Assembly (NCBI GenBank): GCA_018817425.1
Contig: JAHITX010000063.1
Span: 17,544-81,543, forward strand
Length of the DNA stretch: 64,000 nucleotides
From: Pseudomonadota bacterium
GTDB lineage: Bacteria > Desulfobacterota > Desulfobacteria > Desulfobacterales > RPRI01
Reading direction: 5' to 3'
Shown here piece after piece: positions 27,001-36,569 of this stretch. The translations under genes and the position numbers were made by a program. The notes beneath the pieces are model-generated. The model saw nothing but the letters and a program-made list of their open reading frames with translations, had not been told where the DNA came from and did no database searches. How positions within the stretch are numbered: position 1 is the stretch's first letter; the number at the start of each line of letters is the position of its first letter.

Positions 27001-27363
27001 TTGGAAATACCGCTCGAATTCAGAGTTGCACTATTTTTAAAAGAATTCAAAGAGATAGTTACGACAGGAAGAGGTTTGGACATCGTTGACCGCCGGGAGA
27101 ATATTAAATCTTTATTGGAGCTTGGGCTTACCAAAAAGCATTGTGTAGAGGAAATTTTAAGTCTTTCTGTGGAAAATTATTATGGTGGTCCTAAGCAAGA
27201 TACAGATCGACCTGGAACTATCTGGAAATTTGGCAAAAAAATTGATGGGGATAAGATTTATATCAAATTAAAAATAGCTGCGGTGGGTACTGAAAAAATT
27301 GCCAAGTGCATCTCATTTCATAAGGCAAAATCACCATTAAGTTTTCCATTGGAAAAGAAATAA
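27001..27363 (+). CDS. MqsR-like toxin
   Basis: 120-residue small basic protein that I read as a type II toxin of the MqsR (RelE-fold mRNA interferase) group, from the helix-rich start (LFLKEFKEIVTTGRGLDIV, RRENIKSLLELGLTKKHCVE), the IWKFGKKIDGDKIYIKLKI strands and the final CISFHKAKSPL. It starts with TTG, CGGAGA lying about 8 bases before. It precedes an antitoxin carrying an MqsA-like zinc finger, which supports the reading. Assignment of the fold is by recollection, not search. Confidence 0.65.
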   Translation: MEIPLEFRVALFLKEFKEIVTTGRGLDIVDRRENIKSLLELGLTKKHCVEEILSLSVENYYGGPKQDTDRPGTIWKFGKKIDGDKIYIKLKIAAVGTEKIAKCISFHKAKSPLSFPLEKK

Positions 27364-27386
27364 TAAATATAGAAAGGAGGGTAGAG

Positions 27387-28382
27387 ATGAAAGGTCTGTG
27401 CCCAAATTGTGAAAAAATTACTGATTTGAATGTAATGAAAACAAAAGAAACATTCAATGTTAAAAATGAACCTATAGAAGTTGATGTTGAATACTACAAA
27501 TGTATGGAATGTGAAAAAGAATTTGAAGATCCCCGTGCGAAAAATGACCCGTTAGAAAAAGCCTACAGAGAATATAGAAATAGGCATAAAATGGTACACC
27601 CTGAAGAAATTCGTAATTTACGAAAGCATTATGGTCTGACACAAAGAGAATTGAGTAGAATAATCGGATGGGGAGGCGCTACACTAAGCCGTTATGAAAA
27701 TGGCGCACTACAAGATGTAACACATGATAGATTCTTGCAACTATTAAAAAAACCGGAGAATCTGCAAAGTCTTATTGTAAATAATATTGATTTACTGCTT
27801 GATGAAAAAAAAGAACATATCTTGTCAGTGCTTTCATCTGAAATTGGAGAATCGTGTTCTATACCGGAATTTGTAAATGAACATTTTAGTAAATATGAGC
27901 CTGAAATTGATAGCGGATTTAATAAACTGAATTTGGATAAACTGTTTGAAGCGATAAAGTTTTTCGCAACTGGAGGTGTATTTAAAACAAAGCTTAATAA
28001 GCTATTATACTATGCAGATTTCAAACATTATAAAGAATATGCTGTTTCAATTACCGGTGTAAGATATAAACATCTTCCTCATGGTCCTGTTCCGGATAAT
28101 TACGAACATTATTTTGCAATTTTAATTCATAATGAAAAAGTAATCCAACCCAGAGAAGTTGAATACGATGATTTTGTCGGCGAAGAATTGCATTCACAAA
28201 AGGAACCGGATACATCTGTTTTTAAAACAAGTGAATTGGAGATACTTGGCTTTGTAAAAAGTTATTTCAAAAAATATACTACCAAAGCTATTAGAGATTT
28301 TTCGCACAACGAGAGAGGATATAAAGAGACCGAAAACGGGGAAACAATTTCATATAAATATGCGGATGATCTTCAAATTTAA
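27387..28382 (+). CDS. Antitoxin with YgiT/MqsA zinc finger, XRE HTH and Panacea (DUF4065) domain
   Basis: 331-residue three-domain protein. Residues 1-50: zinc finger with CPNC and CMEC. Residues about 70-125: HTH with RNLRKHYGLTQRELSRI and the ATLSRYENGALQ turn, as in MqsA. Residues about 185-331: a DUF4065/Panacea domain (LNKLLYYADFKHYKEY, GVRYKHLPHGPVPDNY). Panacea domains are known to neutralise many unrelated toxins. MqsA antitoxins normally stop after the HTH, so this is an enlarged form. AAAGGAGG precedes the ATG; the gene follows the toxin by 23 bases. Confidence 0.82.
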   Translation: MKGLCPNCEKITDLNVMKTKETFNVKNEPIEVDVEYYKCMECEKEFEDPRAKNDPLEKAYREYRNRHKMVHPEEIRNLRKHYGLTQRELSRIIGWGGATLSRYENGALQDVTHDRFLQLLKKPENLQSLIVNNIDLLLDEKKEHILSVLSSEIGESCSIPEFVNEHFSKYEPEIDSGFNKLNLDKLFEAIKFFATGGVFKTKLNKLLYYADFKHYKEYAVSITGVRYKHLPHGPVPDNYEHYFAILIHNEKVIQPREVEYDDFVGEELHSQKEPDTSVFKTSELEILGFVKSYFKKYTTKAIRDFSHNERGYKETENGETISYKYADDLQI

Positions 28383-28480
28383 CATATGGCATCTCACATA
28401 AAGGCAATATATTCTTGCTCCTTCTGGCTTTTGAAAGAGAGTGGAAGATTATTGTTCAGTTCTGATGCTTCTTCCATGGC

Positions 28481-30991
28481 TCACGCCTTTGCCTGGGCCG
28501 GTTTATCCTCGCCCCAAATTCGGGATAAGGTGTTCTGGATCTTTTTCTCGAAACAGGCAATCAACTTACGGTTGGCACCGACCAGCTTTTGCTCGGTTTC
28601 GATTTCAGTGACAATGGCTTGTTGCGTGGCGAGGGGTGGGAGTGCAATCTTGAACTTGCGAATCTGATCGGTTGTTAGGTTCTTAAATACTGCTCCTACT
28701 GATTGAGAACCATGGCTGGCGTGGAGAGCTAACAACGCAAAGTAGAGATACTCAGGGAGCACATCTTTTCTCAATTCACGAAGGCCCACGAAACCGTCAT
28801 GAATACACGCGTCGATTGCCAATATCGTAGGTAGCCCAGGATTTCCGCTCACAGTAATGATTACCTCGCCCTTCTCCATTGGGCGGCTTTTTGTGGCCCC
28901 TTCCTCAGTGAGTGAGTCTATTCTTGGGGTAGTATACATGCCATCGCGAGTGATGTCTGCCACCATCAATCGTGGAACGGGGCCTCCGAAAAACTTCGGA
29001 TCGCCTTGCGGGCGCGGAGAACTTCCGCGTACGATGGTACTAATTGTCTCAAGCTCTACTATCGGCCAGTCGGGATGGATGGGGATGTGGGGGCGGTAGT
29101 TGTCTATGACAGCTTTGGCACCATCGATGACTTTCTGGTAACCCTTGATTTCCGCCACGATCTCCTTCTGCACCTCCAGCGGCGGCAGGGGGATTTTAAC
29201 TTCACGCACAATTTTGCTGTTAAGATTGTTGACTACCCCACCCGTGGCAGTCCTCTCGAATTGGGCGAATATTGGTTTTGAACCGAGGATGTTATAGAGA
29301 AAGTCTTGGTCCAAACTTTCAGACTGATCGCGAAGAAGAAGCCAACCGTCATGAATATACCCCTCTATGGCCATGATATAGGGTCGCCCGAAACTCATTG
29401 AATTAGAGAGGATAAAGTCTCCCGGTTTTACACGTCGCGACTTCGTTGCACCGTCTGGAGTAATCCGCTCCTTTGTTGTAGTGATGTATTTAGAGCCGAT
29501 TTCAGCATCTCCTATCTTGATCCAGTTCACGCCGTTAGGGGCATCGGTAATGAAGTCGTGAATTGGCCGGGGGGAAGCTCCTCTTTCCACCACACAAAGA
29601 TCGCCGATTGAAACAAGTGGCCACTTCAAACCCACATTGGTTAAAGCATCCCGATACCTTTCCCTACTTAGGTTGTGTTCCCCATTCGCCATGATTTTTT
29701 TCTTCTCCACGATTAGCCCAAACGAGAGCTGAAGATCTTCGACCGATTCTCCGGCCTGAAGGCGTTGCAGGTATTCTCCAATTTCGGCTTGGGCTTGTGG
29801 CAGATCGTTCTTATTTATCTCACGCCGTTGTGCACCAAGGCCGAAGCCATCATTTTCGACTTTGAAGAAGGCGATGGTGTTAATTCTTTTAGCCAATGAC
29901 TTGTCGAGGATCAGAATCGAGGTTTTAACGCCTGAATAGGGTTGAAATACACCTGCCGGGAGTGAAACCACGACGACAAGGGACTCCTCCATCAGCATCT
30001 TACGTAATTGTTTGTAAGCATTCTGGCTTTGGAAGATAATTCCCTCCGGCACAATGATACCGGCGCGGCCTGTGGGCGTGAGGTGTTCGGCCATATAATC
30101 CACAAACAAAACCTCGCTACGCTTGGACTGCACTGAAAAGCGGTTGTGCGGCTTGATACCGCCTTTTGGTGACATGAAAGGCGGATTAGCAAGGATCACG
30201 TCAGCGTATTCATTCCAGCGATCCTGGCTGGTAAGAGTATCATACTCATAAATATGCGGATCGGCAAAGCCATGCAGATAGAGGTTTACCAAAGACAGGC
30301 GAACCATGTCGGGTGAAATGTCATAGCCTTTAAAGTTTTGTGCCAGACGCCCTTTGTCATCAGGTGTCAGGTTAGTATTGCCCTTTGCATCAGTATTGGC
30401 CTTGAGGATGTGCTTGTAGGACGAGATCAGAAATCCGGCGGTGCCGCAGGCCGGGTCAAGCACGGTCTCAGTCTTCTTCGGGTCTATAATTTCGACCATA
30501 AAATCTATGATGTGACGAGGGGTGCGGAACTGACCGGCATCACCCTGGGAACCAAGCACAGAAAGTAAATACTCGAATGCATCTCCTAATCGTTCGCTGT
30601 GGTCATAAGAGAACTCATCAATGACCTTAAGAAACATCTTTAGAGTTTCAGGGTCGCGGTAGGGTAGATAGGCGTTTTTAAATATATCGCGGAAAAGGAG
30701 CGGTATGCCGGGATTTTCCGGCATTTTGGTAATGGCTTCGGCATAGAGGTTCAGGATCTCAAAGCCCCCCAGGCCGGAGTGCATAAGCTTGGCCCATCCG
30801 TATCGGGAAAACTCACCCTCAAAAAATTTGCGCTTGCCGCCTAACTCCTCACTCCCAGCATCCATGTCATCCATGAATTTGTAAATCAGAGCAATGGTGA
30901 TCTGTTCTACCTGGCTTTTGGGGTCGGGCACTTTTCCCACGAGGATGTCTCGGGCTGTATCAATTCGGCGTTTGGTGTCGGTATCAAGCAT
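28481..30991 (-). CDS. Fused type I restriction-modification HsdM-HsdS protein
   Basis: 836-residue fusion of methyltransferase and specificity subunits. Residues 1-450: HsdM with QFRTPRHI (154-161), SAM motif DPACGTAGF (179-187) and catalytic NPPF (269-272). From about 455: two target-recognition domains beginning WPLVSIGDL and WPIVELETI, each closed by an HsdS spacer helix (PLPPLEVQKEIVAEI and ALPPLATQQAIVTEI). A complete two-TRD S half should give a bipartite N6-adenine target. Most type I systems keep M and S apart. The locus looks richer in G+C than the Pst region, hinting at horizontal gain. Confidence 0.92.
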   Translation of the reverse strand: MLDTDTKRRIDTARDILVGKVPDPKSQVEQITIALIYKFMDDMDAGSEELGGKRKFFEGEFSRYGWAKLMHSGLGGFEILNLYAEAITKMPENPGIPLLFRDIFKNAYLPYRDPETLKMFLKVIDEFSYDHSERLGDAFEYLLSVLGSQGDAGQFRTPRHIIDFMVEIIDPKKTETVLDPACGTAGFLISSYKHILKANTDAKGNTNLTPDDKGRLAQNFKGYDISPDMVRLSLVNLYLHGFADPHIYEYDTLTSQDRWNEYADVILANPPFMSPKGGIKPHNRFSVQSKRSEVLFVDYMAEHLTPTGRAGIIVPEGIIFQSQNAYKQLRKMLMEESLVVVVSLPAGVFQPYSGVKTSILILDKSLAKRINTIAFFKVENDGFGLGAQRREINKNDLPQAQAEIGEYLQRLQAGESVEDLQLSFGLIVEKKKIMANGEHNLSRERYRDALTNVGLKWPLVSIGDLCVVERGASPRPIHDFITDAPNGVNWIKIGDAEIGSKYITTTKERITPDGATKSRRVKPGDFILSNSMSFGRPYIMAIEGYIHDGWLLLRDQSESLDQDFLYNILGSKPIFAQFERTATGGVVNNLNSKIVREVKIPLPPLEVQKEIVAEIKGYQKVIDGAKAVIDNYRPHIPIHPDWPIVELETISTIVRGSSPRPQGDPKFFGGPVPRLMVADITRDGMYTTPRIDSLTEEGATKSRPMEKGEVIITVSGNPGLPTILAIDACIHDGFVGLRELRKDVLPEYLYFALLALHASHGSQSVGAVFKNLTTDQIRKFKIALPPLATQQAIVTEIETEQKLVGANRKLIACFEKKIQNTLSRIWGEDKPAQAKA

Positions 30992-30999
30992 GGTTTTCC

Positions 31000-31680
31000 T
31001 TAATCATTAGTGGACGGAGTTGACTTAGTGGACCGGATGGACACAGGGCGTGATGACCGTTTTTGTGAACGCACGCGGTAGAGTCGTTCGGTGAAACCAC
31101 CTTCAGTTTCGAAGGCTTTTGCCTGTGCGGCAATTTGGCGGTCAAGCAGGCTACAGGCGACCGCAAGCAGTACCAGAGCAGCGTTGGCAGCAAGCTCGGG
31201 ATAAGTGGACATTGTGGACTTTGTTGACGGGGTGGACGGTTGTTTCAGTCCATTCTGTCCACTGTGTCGACTTCGTCTACAATCATGCTCTTCCTTCACC
31301 CAGGCAGCCACTTCATCGGCTGTTTTACACCTGCGGTCAATCAGGCTCTGCCTGCGGGGATCGCTACGATCCCATATAGGCAGACCGCGCTGGCGCAAAA
31401 AATCTTCATAGTCAAGCTTTAGTTCTTCCAGACTGGCGCGCGCTACATTAGTGAGCTTGAGTTCGGTTTTCTTCGAAGTTCCGGAAGCCTGGCTTCCTTC
31501 GGCGATATTCTGGACACCAGATCGTGCGGCTTGTACCATCTGGTCGCGGGTACGGCTGTACTTGTCGATATAACGGTCACAAAAACGTGCTGTGATGTCG
31601 AAAACCAGTTGCGCCACCTGAAAGCTCTTGAGTTTTCGGTAGCCGCCATGCTTTGGAATTAAAGGTTCATTGGTAGCCAT
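31000..31680 (-). CDS. Four-helix bundle (IVS-type) protein of the hsd locus
   Basis: 226 residues from ATG 31680. The N-terminal part is a four-helix-bundle protein like those encoded by 23S rRNA intervening sequences (LKSFQVAQLVFDITARF, QMVQAARSGVQNIAEGSQAS, LEELKLDYEDFLRQ). Two Ser/Thr-Lys-Pro stretches (PSTPSTKSTMST and IRSTKSTPST) come from GTGGAC-type tandem DNA repeats at about 31010-31045 and 31206-31237. Similar small genes often sit inside type I R-M loci; their role is unknown. It lies between hsdR and hsdMS in one transcript. Confidence 0.75.
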   Translation of the reverse strand: MATNEPLIPKHGGYRKLKSFQVAQLVFDITARFCDRYIDKYSRTRDQMVQAARSGVQNIAEGSQASGTSKKTELKLTNVARASLEELKLDYEDFLRQRGLPIWDRSDPRRQSLIDRRCKTADEVAAWVKEEHDCRRSRHSGQNGLKQPSTPSTKSTMSTYPELAANAALVLLAVACSLLDRQIAAQAKAFETEGGFTERLYRVRSQKRSSRPVSIRSTKSTPSTND

Positions 31681-31693
31681 ATCTTTCAATCTC

Positions 31694-34234
31694 TCATGCC
31701 GCAAACTGGTTCAGGGAAACATAGTCCTTGACGTATTCCGGTATGATTTTGCGGTACTTTTCAGGTACGGCGCGAAAGTCGCGGGTGGAAAAGACCGGGT
31801 TGGTGGCCAGATCTGTGAAATGCTTGCTTTCGATGATATGTCGCACCTGATCGCTGGTAACGTAAGCCTTGAAGAAGGTCTTAATGGCCGGGATAGCTTC
31901 AGGTTCTTCGGGTTTAGTATCGGCAACAAACTTGGCGAATTCTTCTTCAAGTAGCTCATCCTTGGATTTGAAACTCGGAATGAGGCCGAAAATCTTTTCG
32001 AGAATCTCCCGCAATGTCAGACGGCGATCCACAGCAGCGGCTTTGCGCAACTTATCGAGATTATAATATTCCTCAGGTTTGTCGAATACCTCGCGGTTTA
32101 CATAGTCAATTACACGATCCCACTGTCCTGCTTCTACGCTTTTTATTATGAAATCATTTTCCCGCACCGTATCCCCGAATTTTTCGAAGAACATCCGGTC
32201 GATTTTCATTCCCTCAAAACCGATAACCTCTTCCTTTATAGATGCGAGAATGTCCGCACCCAAATGCTCGTAAGCGCCGCAAACCACCACCGGACCGTCT
32301 TTTCCTTCTCTTTCTTTACTTTTGTTTTTGAACTTGGGAAGCTTCAGAACCTCATCGTAGTTGAATTTCTCCTCGAAATACTCGCAGGTTGCGAAGAAAT
32401 CGAAGAGCTTGAATGTGGTTTTCTGCGGCTGCACTATGCCATCCTTGAAGCTATCGTCGAAAAGCTGTTCAAGAAAATTGTGCTTGCGGGTTCCGCGGCC
32501 TTTGATCTGAATGAAGTCGGTTGGTGAAAAAATTGGCCGAAACAGACCAAGGTTTAAGATATCAGTACAATCATACCCGGTAGTCATCATACCGACTGTA
32601 ACGCAGATACGTGCCTTGCTGGTCTTATATGCGGGCAAAAAATTAGCTGAACCGAGCAGGTTGTTGTTGGTAAAATTGATGGTGAATTGCTGGGCATCGG
32701 GAATCTTTGAGGTGACCTGCACGGCAAAGTCAGACTGGTATTTGCCTGGAAACATACGGTTGGCCATTTGGTTGAGAATCTGCACAAGTTTAGATGCATG
32801 ATCCTGGCTTACAGCGAAGATTATGGACTTTCCTATTTCGCTGCTGACCGGATCACGCAGAGCGTTTTCCAGGAAAGTCTTGCAGAATAACTGGTTGGTG
32901 GCTTCGGCAAAGAAGCGTTTCTCAAACTCACGCTGTTTGAAGGCTTCCTTTTGGTCTTCACCGGCATCGTCGGTGAAAGAGACGATAAACCCTTCTTTGG
33001 AAAGCAATTCAGTAGTGATCTCGGTACGGGCATCCACTACTGTTGGGTTAATCAAAAAACCCTCTTTTACTCCATCAAGCAACGAATAGCGGTAAGTAGG
33101 CTGACTATTTTCACAACCGAATGTGCGGTATGTATCCAGCATCAGCCGTCGCTCTGCTTCGCGCGGATCTCGGGTAGTGGAAGTTGTCTTGTTAAATCGT
33201 TTGAGATAGTCGCGTGGAGTGGCGGTTAGACCGAGTTTATAACCAATGAAATAGTCGAATACGGCACGGGCATTACCGCCGATGGAACGGTGAGCCTCAT
33301 CAGAGATTACAAGGTCAAAATCGGTCGGTGAGAAGAGCCTCTGGTATTTGTTGTTGAAGAGCAGCGACTGCACCGTGGTAACAACGATTTCAGCCCGCCG
33401 CCAGTCATCACGATTTTCTTTGTAAATTACTGTCTGAAAATCGGCAGACAGCAGCGCCTTAAAGGCCTTTCTGGCCTGGTCTTCCAGTTCTAAACGATCC
33501 ACCAGAAAAAGAACGCGCCTGGCATTGCCGGACTTAAGAAAGAGCTTGATTACTGCGGCGGCTGTGAGCGTCTTTCCCGTACCTGTAGCCATCTCGAAAA
33601 GGAATCGGTCTTTACCATCCTTAACTGCCCTTTGCAGGGAATAAATAGCCTTCAATTGATAGGGCCGCAAAAAACGCAATTTGTTGGTCTGGATATATCC
33701 GGGACGCTCAGCCTCGTTACGCCACGCTGCTTCAGATTGGTAGTTCGGGCGTTGGGTCAGCACGATGTAGTCATCGCCGACCTGATCATTGACGAGGCGT
33801 TTCGGGTTGGGGGTCACTTGCTGATAGCCGGTCACAGAATCCGGTGTGGGAAAGGATGTAATAATGTATGGGTTGCCTCGCTCCAGATCCCAGAAGTAAT
33901 GCAGGTTGCCGTTTGAAAGGATCACGAAGCGGCAATTCATGGATCTGGCATATTTGCGGGCCTGTTCCTTACCAATGAGTGGATTCTTGTCTTCTGATTT
34001 GGCCTCAAGAATAATGAGAGGAAAGCCTTTTGCATCCAGCATCAAAAAATCAATAAAGCCCTTCTTCGTCTTCTCGAAGTTTTCTCCAAGCGCTTCAAGA
34101 TCTGAGGACTTGATTGTCACGCTTGGTTCAAGGCAGATGTTGGCGGGTATATTCCCCTCCGCAAAAAAACGCCAACCTGCTGATTCGAGCAGCTTGTTTA
34201 TCTTGATACGGGCTGTGGCTTCTTTGTTTGCCAT
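31694..34234 (-). CDS. hsdR: Type I restriction endonuclease subunit R
   Basis: 846 residues. N-terminal nuclease PD-(D/E)xK: D62 and E77-A-K79 in IDFLMLDAKG...ILEAK. SF2 translocase with Walker A ATGTGKT (216-222), DEAH (about 305-308) and later SAT-type and motif VI regions (QIKGRGTRK). A C-terminal helical part would bind the M-S core. First gene of the hsd run; it needs ATP and the HsdMS protein to restrict unmethylated DNA. No disruption seen. Confidence 0.93.
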   Translation of the reverse strand: MANKEATARIKINKLLESAGWRFFAEGNIPANICLEPSVTIKSSDLEALGENFEKTKKGFIDFLMLDAKGFPLIILEAKSEDKNPLIGKEQARKYARSMNCRFVILSNGNLHYFWDLERGNPYIITSFPTPDSVTGYQQVTPNPKRLVNDQVGDDYIVLTQRPNYQSEAAWRNEAERPGYIQTNKLRFLRPYQLKAIYSLQRAVKDGKDRFLFEMATGTGKTLTAAAVIKLFLKSGNARRVLFLVDRLELEDQARKAFKALLSADFQTVIYKENRDDWRRAEIVVTTVQSLLFNNKYQRLFSPTDFDLVISDEAHRSIGGNARAVFDYFIGYKLGLTATPRDYLKRFNKTTSTTRDPREAERRLMLDTYRTFGCENSQPTYRYSLLDGVKEGFLINPTVVDARTEITTELLSKEGFIVSFTDDAGEDQKEAFKQREFEKRFFAEATNQLFCKTFLENALRDPVSSEIGKSIIFAVSQDHASKLVQILNQMANRMFPGKYQSDFAVQVTSKIPDAQQFTINFTNNNLLGSANFLPAYKTSKARICVTVGMMTTGYDCTDILNLGLFRPIFSPTDFIQIKGRGTRKHNFLEQLFDDSFKDGIVQPQKTTFKLFDFFATCEYFEEKFNYDEVLKLPKFKNKSKEREGKDGPVVVCGAYEHLGADILASIKEEVIGFEGMKIDRMFFEKFGDTVRENDFIIKSVEAGQWDRVIDYVNREVFDKPEEYYNLDKLRKAAAVDRRLTLREILEKIFGLIPSFKSKDELLEEEFAKFVADTKPEEPEAIPAIKTFFKAYVTSDQVRHIIESKHFTDLATNPVFSTRDFRAVPEKYRKIIPEYVKDYVSLNQFAA

Positions 34235-34455
34235 TCGGTTTCCCAGTTGTTGCTATGTTTGCTTAAGCGTATAACATGCTAAATATATATAGTATTTCAA
34301 ATCAGATTCTGAAAAAATATGTTCATAGAGCAGCCTGTTCTTTACACCAATATTAAATTATAAGCAAATAAGTTCTATTGAAAGAGGATGATAGCTATAG
34401 GTTGGTAAACTAATAAAGGTAAGGGGGAAGGGTTATTATGATAATCGCTATAATA

Positions 34456-34489
34456 AAAAATCCCGTGTAAACCGATACACGGGATTTTT
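34456..34489. terminator. Strong bidirectional terminator
   Basis: AAAAATCCCGTGTA, loop AACCGA, TACACGGGATTTTT: a 14-bp perfect stem with A/T tracts on both sides, 38 bases after the porin stop (minus strand). The rest of 34235-34526 is AT-rich with no gene. Confidence 0.85.
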
Positions 34490-34526
34490 AAAGTACGTCA
34501 AGGGCACATCTTTACTATTCTTATAT

Positions 34527-35798
34527 TTAAAATTTTACAACAAGATCAGCCTGAAGTATCTGCTGGTCTTTATCATCTGCTGCGGATTTTTTGATTTCTT
34601 TTGTGTTGTAGTAATCAAGACCCAAGCTGACATTTTTGCTTATACCGAATACAAGTTCAGCTTCATGTCCCTTTGCATTTGTTGCACCGCCATAAAAATC
34701 ACTGTCAGGCATAAAATCAGGCCATGCATCTCTTTCAAGACGTCTGTAATTATATTTTACCTGCCAGTCACCAAGTTCTTTTACCTTTTTATGGCCGAAT
34801 TTAAAACCGGCCAGCCAGCCTTTGTCATCTTTTTTGCCGTAAATATTTTTATCATCCACATTTATGGCTTGAACATATTGTCCAAATACTGCCGCATAAG
34901 GAATGGGGCCGGGTATCTTAGTTATGCCGAATTCAAGATCCGCTGCCAATGCGTCATGGTCATATTCCCAGTTTCCGGCTGTATCTGTTGAGTTAGTGCC
35001 GATTCCGGCAGCACCACCTGCAGTCCAGTCATTGCCATGTACATCCTGAAATTCATAATAGCTTGCTGCTGCTTTAATATACATGCTGGCGGGCAGCTTC
35101 ACTTTTATACCAGGCTGGACAACAATCATATAAGGGTCATTGGCTTTACTGCTGAATTCTTCCAATACGAAACCGCCTAATGTTCCGAATATTTCTATGG
35201 TCTCTGACGCATCATAATTAAAAGCAATTGCGGCTCCTTCCGGAGTTATATCACCGTCCCACATAAGATCTTTTGTTCCCCATATAGGATTTTTAAATTT
35301 TCCAAGCCACAGGTTTGCCCATTTGACCGGACTGTATTTAGCATATGCGTAATCAAGCATGATATCCTTAGAGCTGAAATCATCCTGGAGAGTCTGGTTG
35401 GTTGAACGCGGATCATCTGATCCGGTTGCCAGGCCAAAGCCAGCTGTCCATTGATCGTTTACTTTTGATTCAACTCCAAATCTTAATCTTACACGACCTC
35501 TGTTCCGGTCAACTTTACTATCATTTGTTTTATCTTCGTGCTGATATCTGGCTCTTACATCCCCTTTGAATTTTGTGTTTTCTACCCATTTGGGCAGGTC
35601 AAAACCTGAGGCTGCAACCACCTTTTTTTCTTCCTCTGCCTGCATTTGTGTTATAAGTTCTTCGGCTTCGGATCTTGTAAGAATGTTTTTTTCAACCAGT
35701 TTGTTTATCAGCTTGTCATTACTACCCGCCCATGATGGACTGATGACGAATACCGATAATGCAATTAAAGATAATACCGTTAAACATAATTTTTTCAT
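34527..35798 (-). CDS. Outer-membrane porin
   Basis: 423 residues. Signal peptide MKKLCLTVLSLIALSVFV, cut near SWA; a short coiled segment (LINKLVEKNILTRSEAEELI) as found in porins that touch peptidoglycan; then about sixteen amphipathic strands with alternating aromatic residues (FKGDVRARYQHED, RVRLRFGVES, ADLVVKF at the very end, with final F as an outer-membrane sorting signal). Fits the putative-porin family common in Desulfobacterota. AGGAAG precedes the ATG. Confidence 0.85.
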   Translation of the reverse strand: MKKLCLTVLSLIALSVFVISPSWAGSNDKLINKLVEKNILTRSEAEELITQMQAEEEKKVVAASGFDLPKWVENTKFKGDVRARYQHEDKTNDSKVDRNRGRVRLRFGVESKVNDQWTAGFGLATGSDDPRSTNQTLQDDFSSKDIMLDYAYAKYSPVKWANLWLGKFKNPIWGTKDLMWDGDITPEGAAIAFNYDASETIEIFGTLGGFVLEEFSSKANDPYMIVVQPGIKVKLPASMYIKAAASYYEFQDVHGNDWTAGGAAGIGTNSTDTAGNWEYDHDALAADLEFGITKIPGPIPYAAVFGQYVQAINVDDKNIYGKKDDKGWLAGFKFGHKKVKELGDWQVKYNYRRLERDAWPDFMPDSDFYGGATNAKGHEAELVFGISKNVSLGLDYYNTKEIKKSAADDKDQQILQADLVVKF

Positions 35799-35831
35799 CT
35801 TCCTTTACTCCTTATATAGTTTATTATAAAT

Positions 35832-36569
35832 TTAAGAAACCTCAAGAAATGAGGTAACTTCCACCCCCTCATTATTTTTCAAAAGCGCTTTTGCATTCAT
35901 GATCGCTTTGTTCATATCTTCTTCAGGAGACATTGATATGTCTCCGTGACCCGGGTAAAGCTCGTTTATTTTTCTTGTTTCCAATAGACTGATTGAGTTT
36001 ATATAATCGCCAACGCTTCCTGATTCTCCGATATATGAGAGAGTTCCACCCGAAAAGAGGGTGTCTCCGGTAAAAAGTAATTTTCGGGTAAATTCATAGA
36101 TACATATTGATCCTGAAGTATGTCCCGGCGTATGCACCACCTCCAGACTATAGTTCCCAAGATCAAAACGGAATCTGTTTTCCAGCCAGAGATGTACTCG
36201 AAGAGGAGGTTCGTTTAAGTCTCCTGATTTATACATGGTGACGTATCTGTCTTCTGTTGTGATTTTAGTGGCGGCAAATCGATGAGCGGCAATAAGAGCA
36301 TAATCCTGAAAATAACGGTTCGCACCTAAGTGATCAAAGTGTTCATGGGTATTAATAACTATATCGATATCACTAACCTTGAGTCTAATTGCGAGCAAAT
36401 ACTCCTGTAATTTTGAAAAGTTTCTGTCTACCCCGGAATCGATGAGAACATTTTTGTAATCACCTCTTATCAGGTAGCTGTGGCTGCTTGTATCCTCTCC
36501 CTTAAACCAGAAGATATTGGGATGTAATTCAGTAATTCGGTTATTTTCCGGCACGTTTATTAAACTCAC
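35832..36569 (-). CDS. Metallo-beta-lactamase fold hydrolase
   Basis: 245 residues. Metal-binding motif HEHFDHLGA, then GHTSGS, FTGDTLFSGG and PGHGD give the complete dinuclear-metal set of the glyoxalase-II/MBL family. It starts with GTG inside the end of the STAS gene (29-base overlap), so translation is probably coupled; a GTG 15 bases further in is an alternative start. Confidence 0.88.
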   Translation of the reverse strand: MSLINVPENNRITELHPNIFWFKGEDTSSHSYLIRGDYKNVLIDSGVDRNFSKLQEYLLAIRLKVSDIDIVINTHEHFDHLGANRYFQDYALIAAHRFAATKITTEDRYVTMYKSGDLNEPPLRVHLWLENRFRFDLGNYSLEVVHTPGHTSGSICIYEFTRKLLFTGDTLFSGGTLSYIGESGSVGDYINSISLLETRKINELYPGHGDISMSPEEDMNKAIMNAKALLKNNEGVEVTSFLEVS

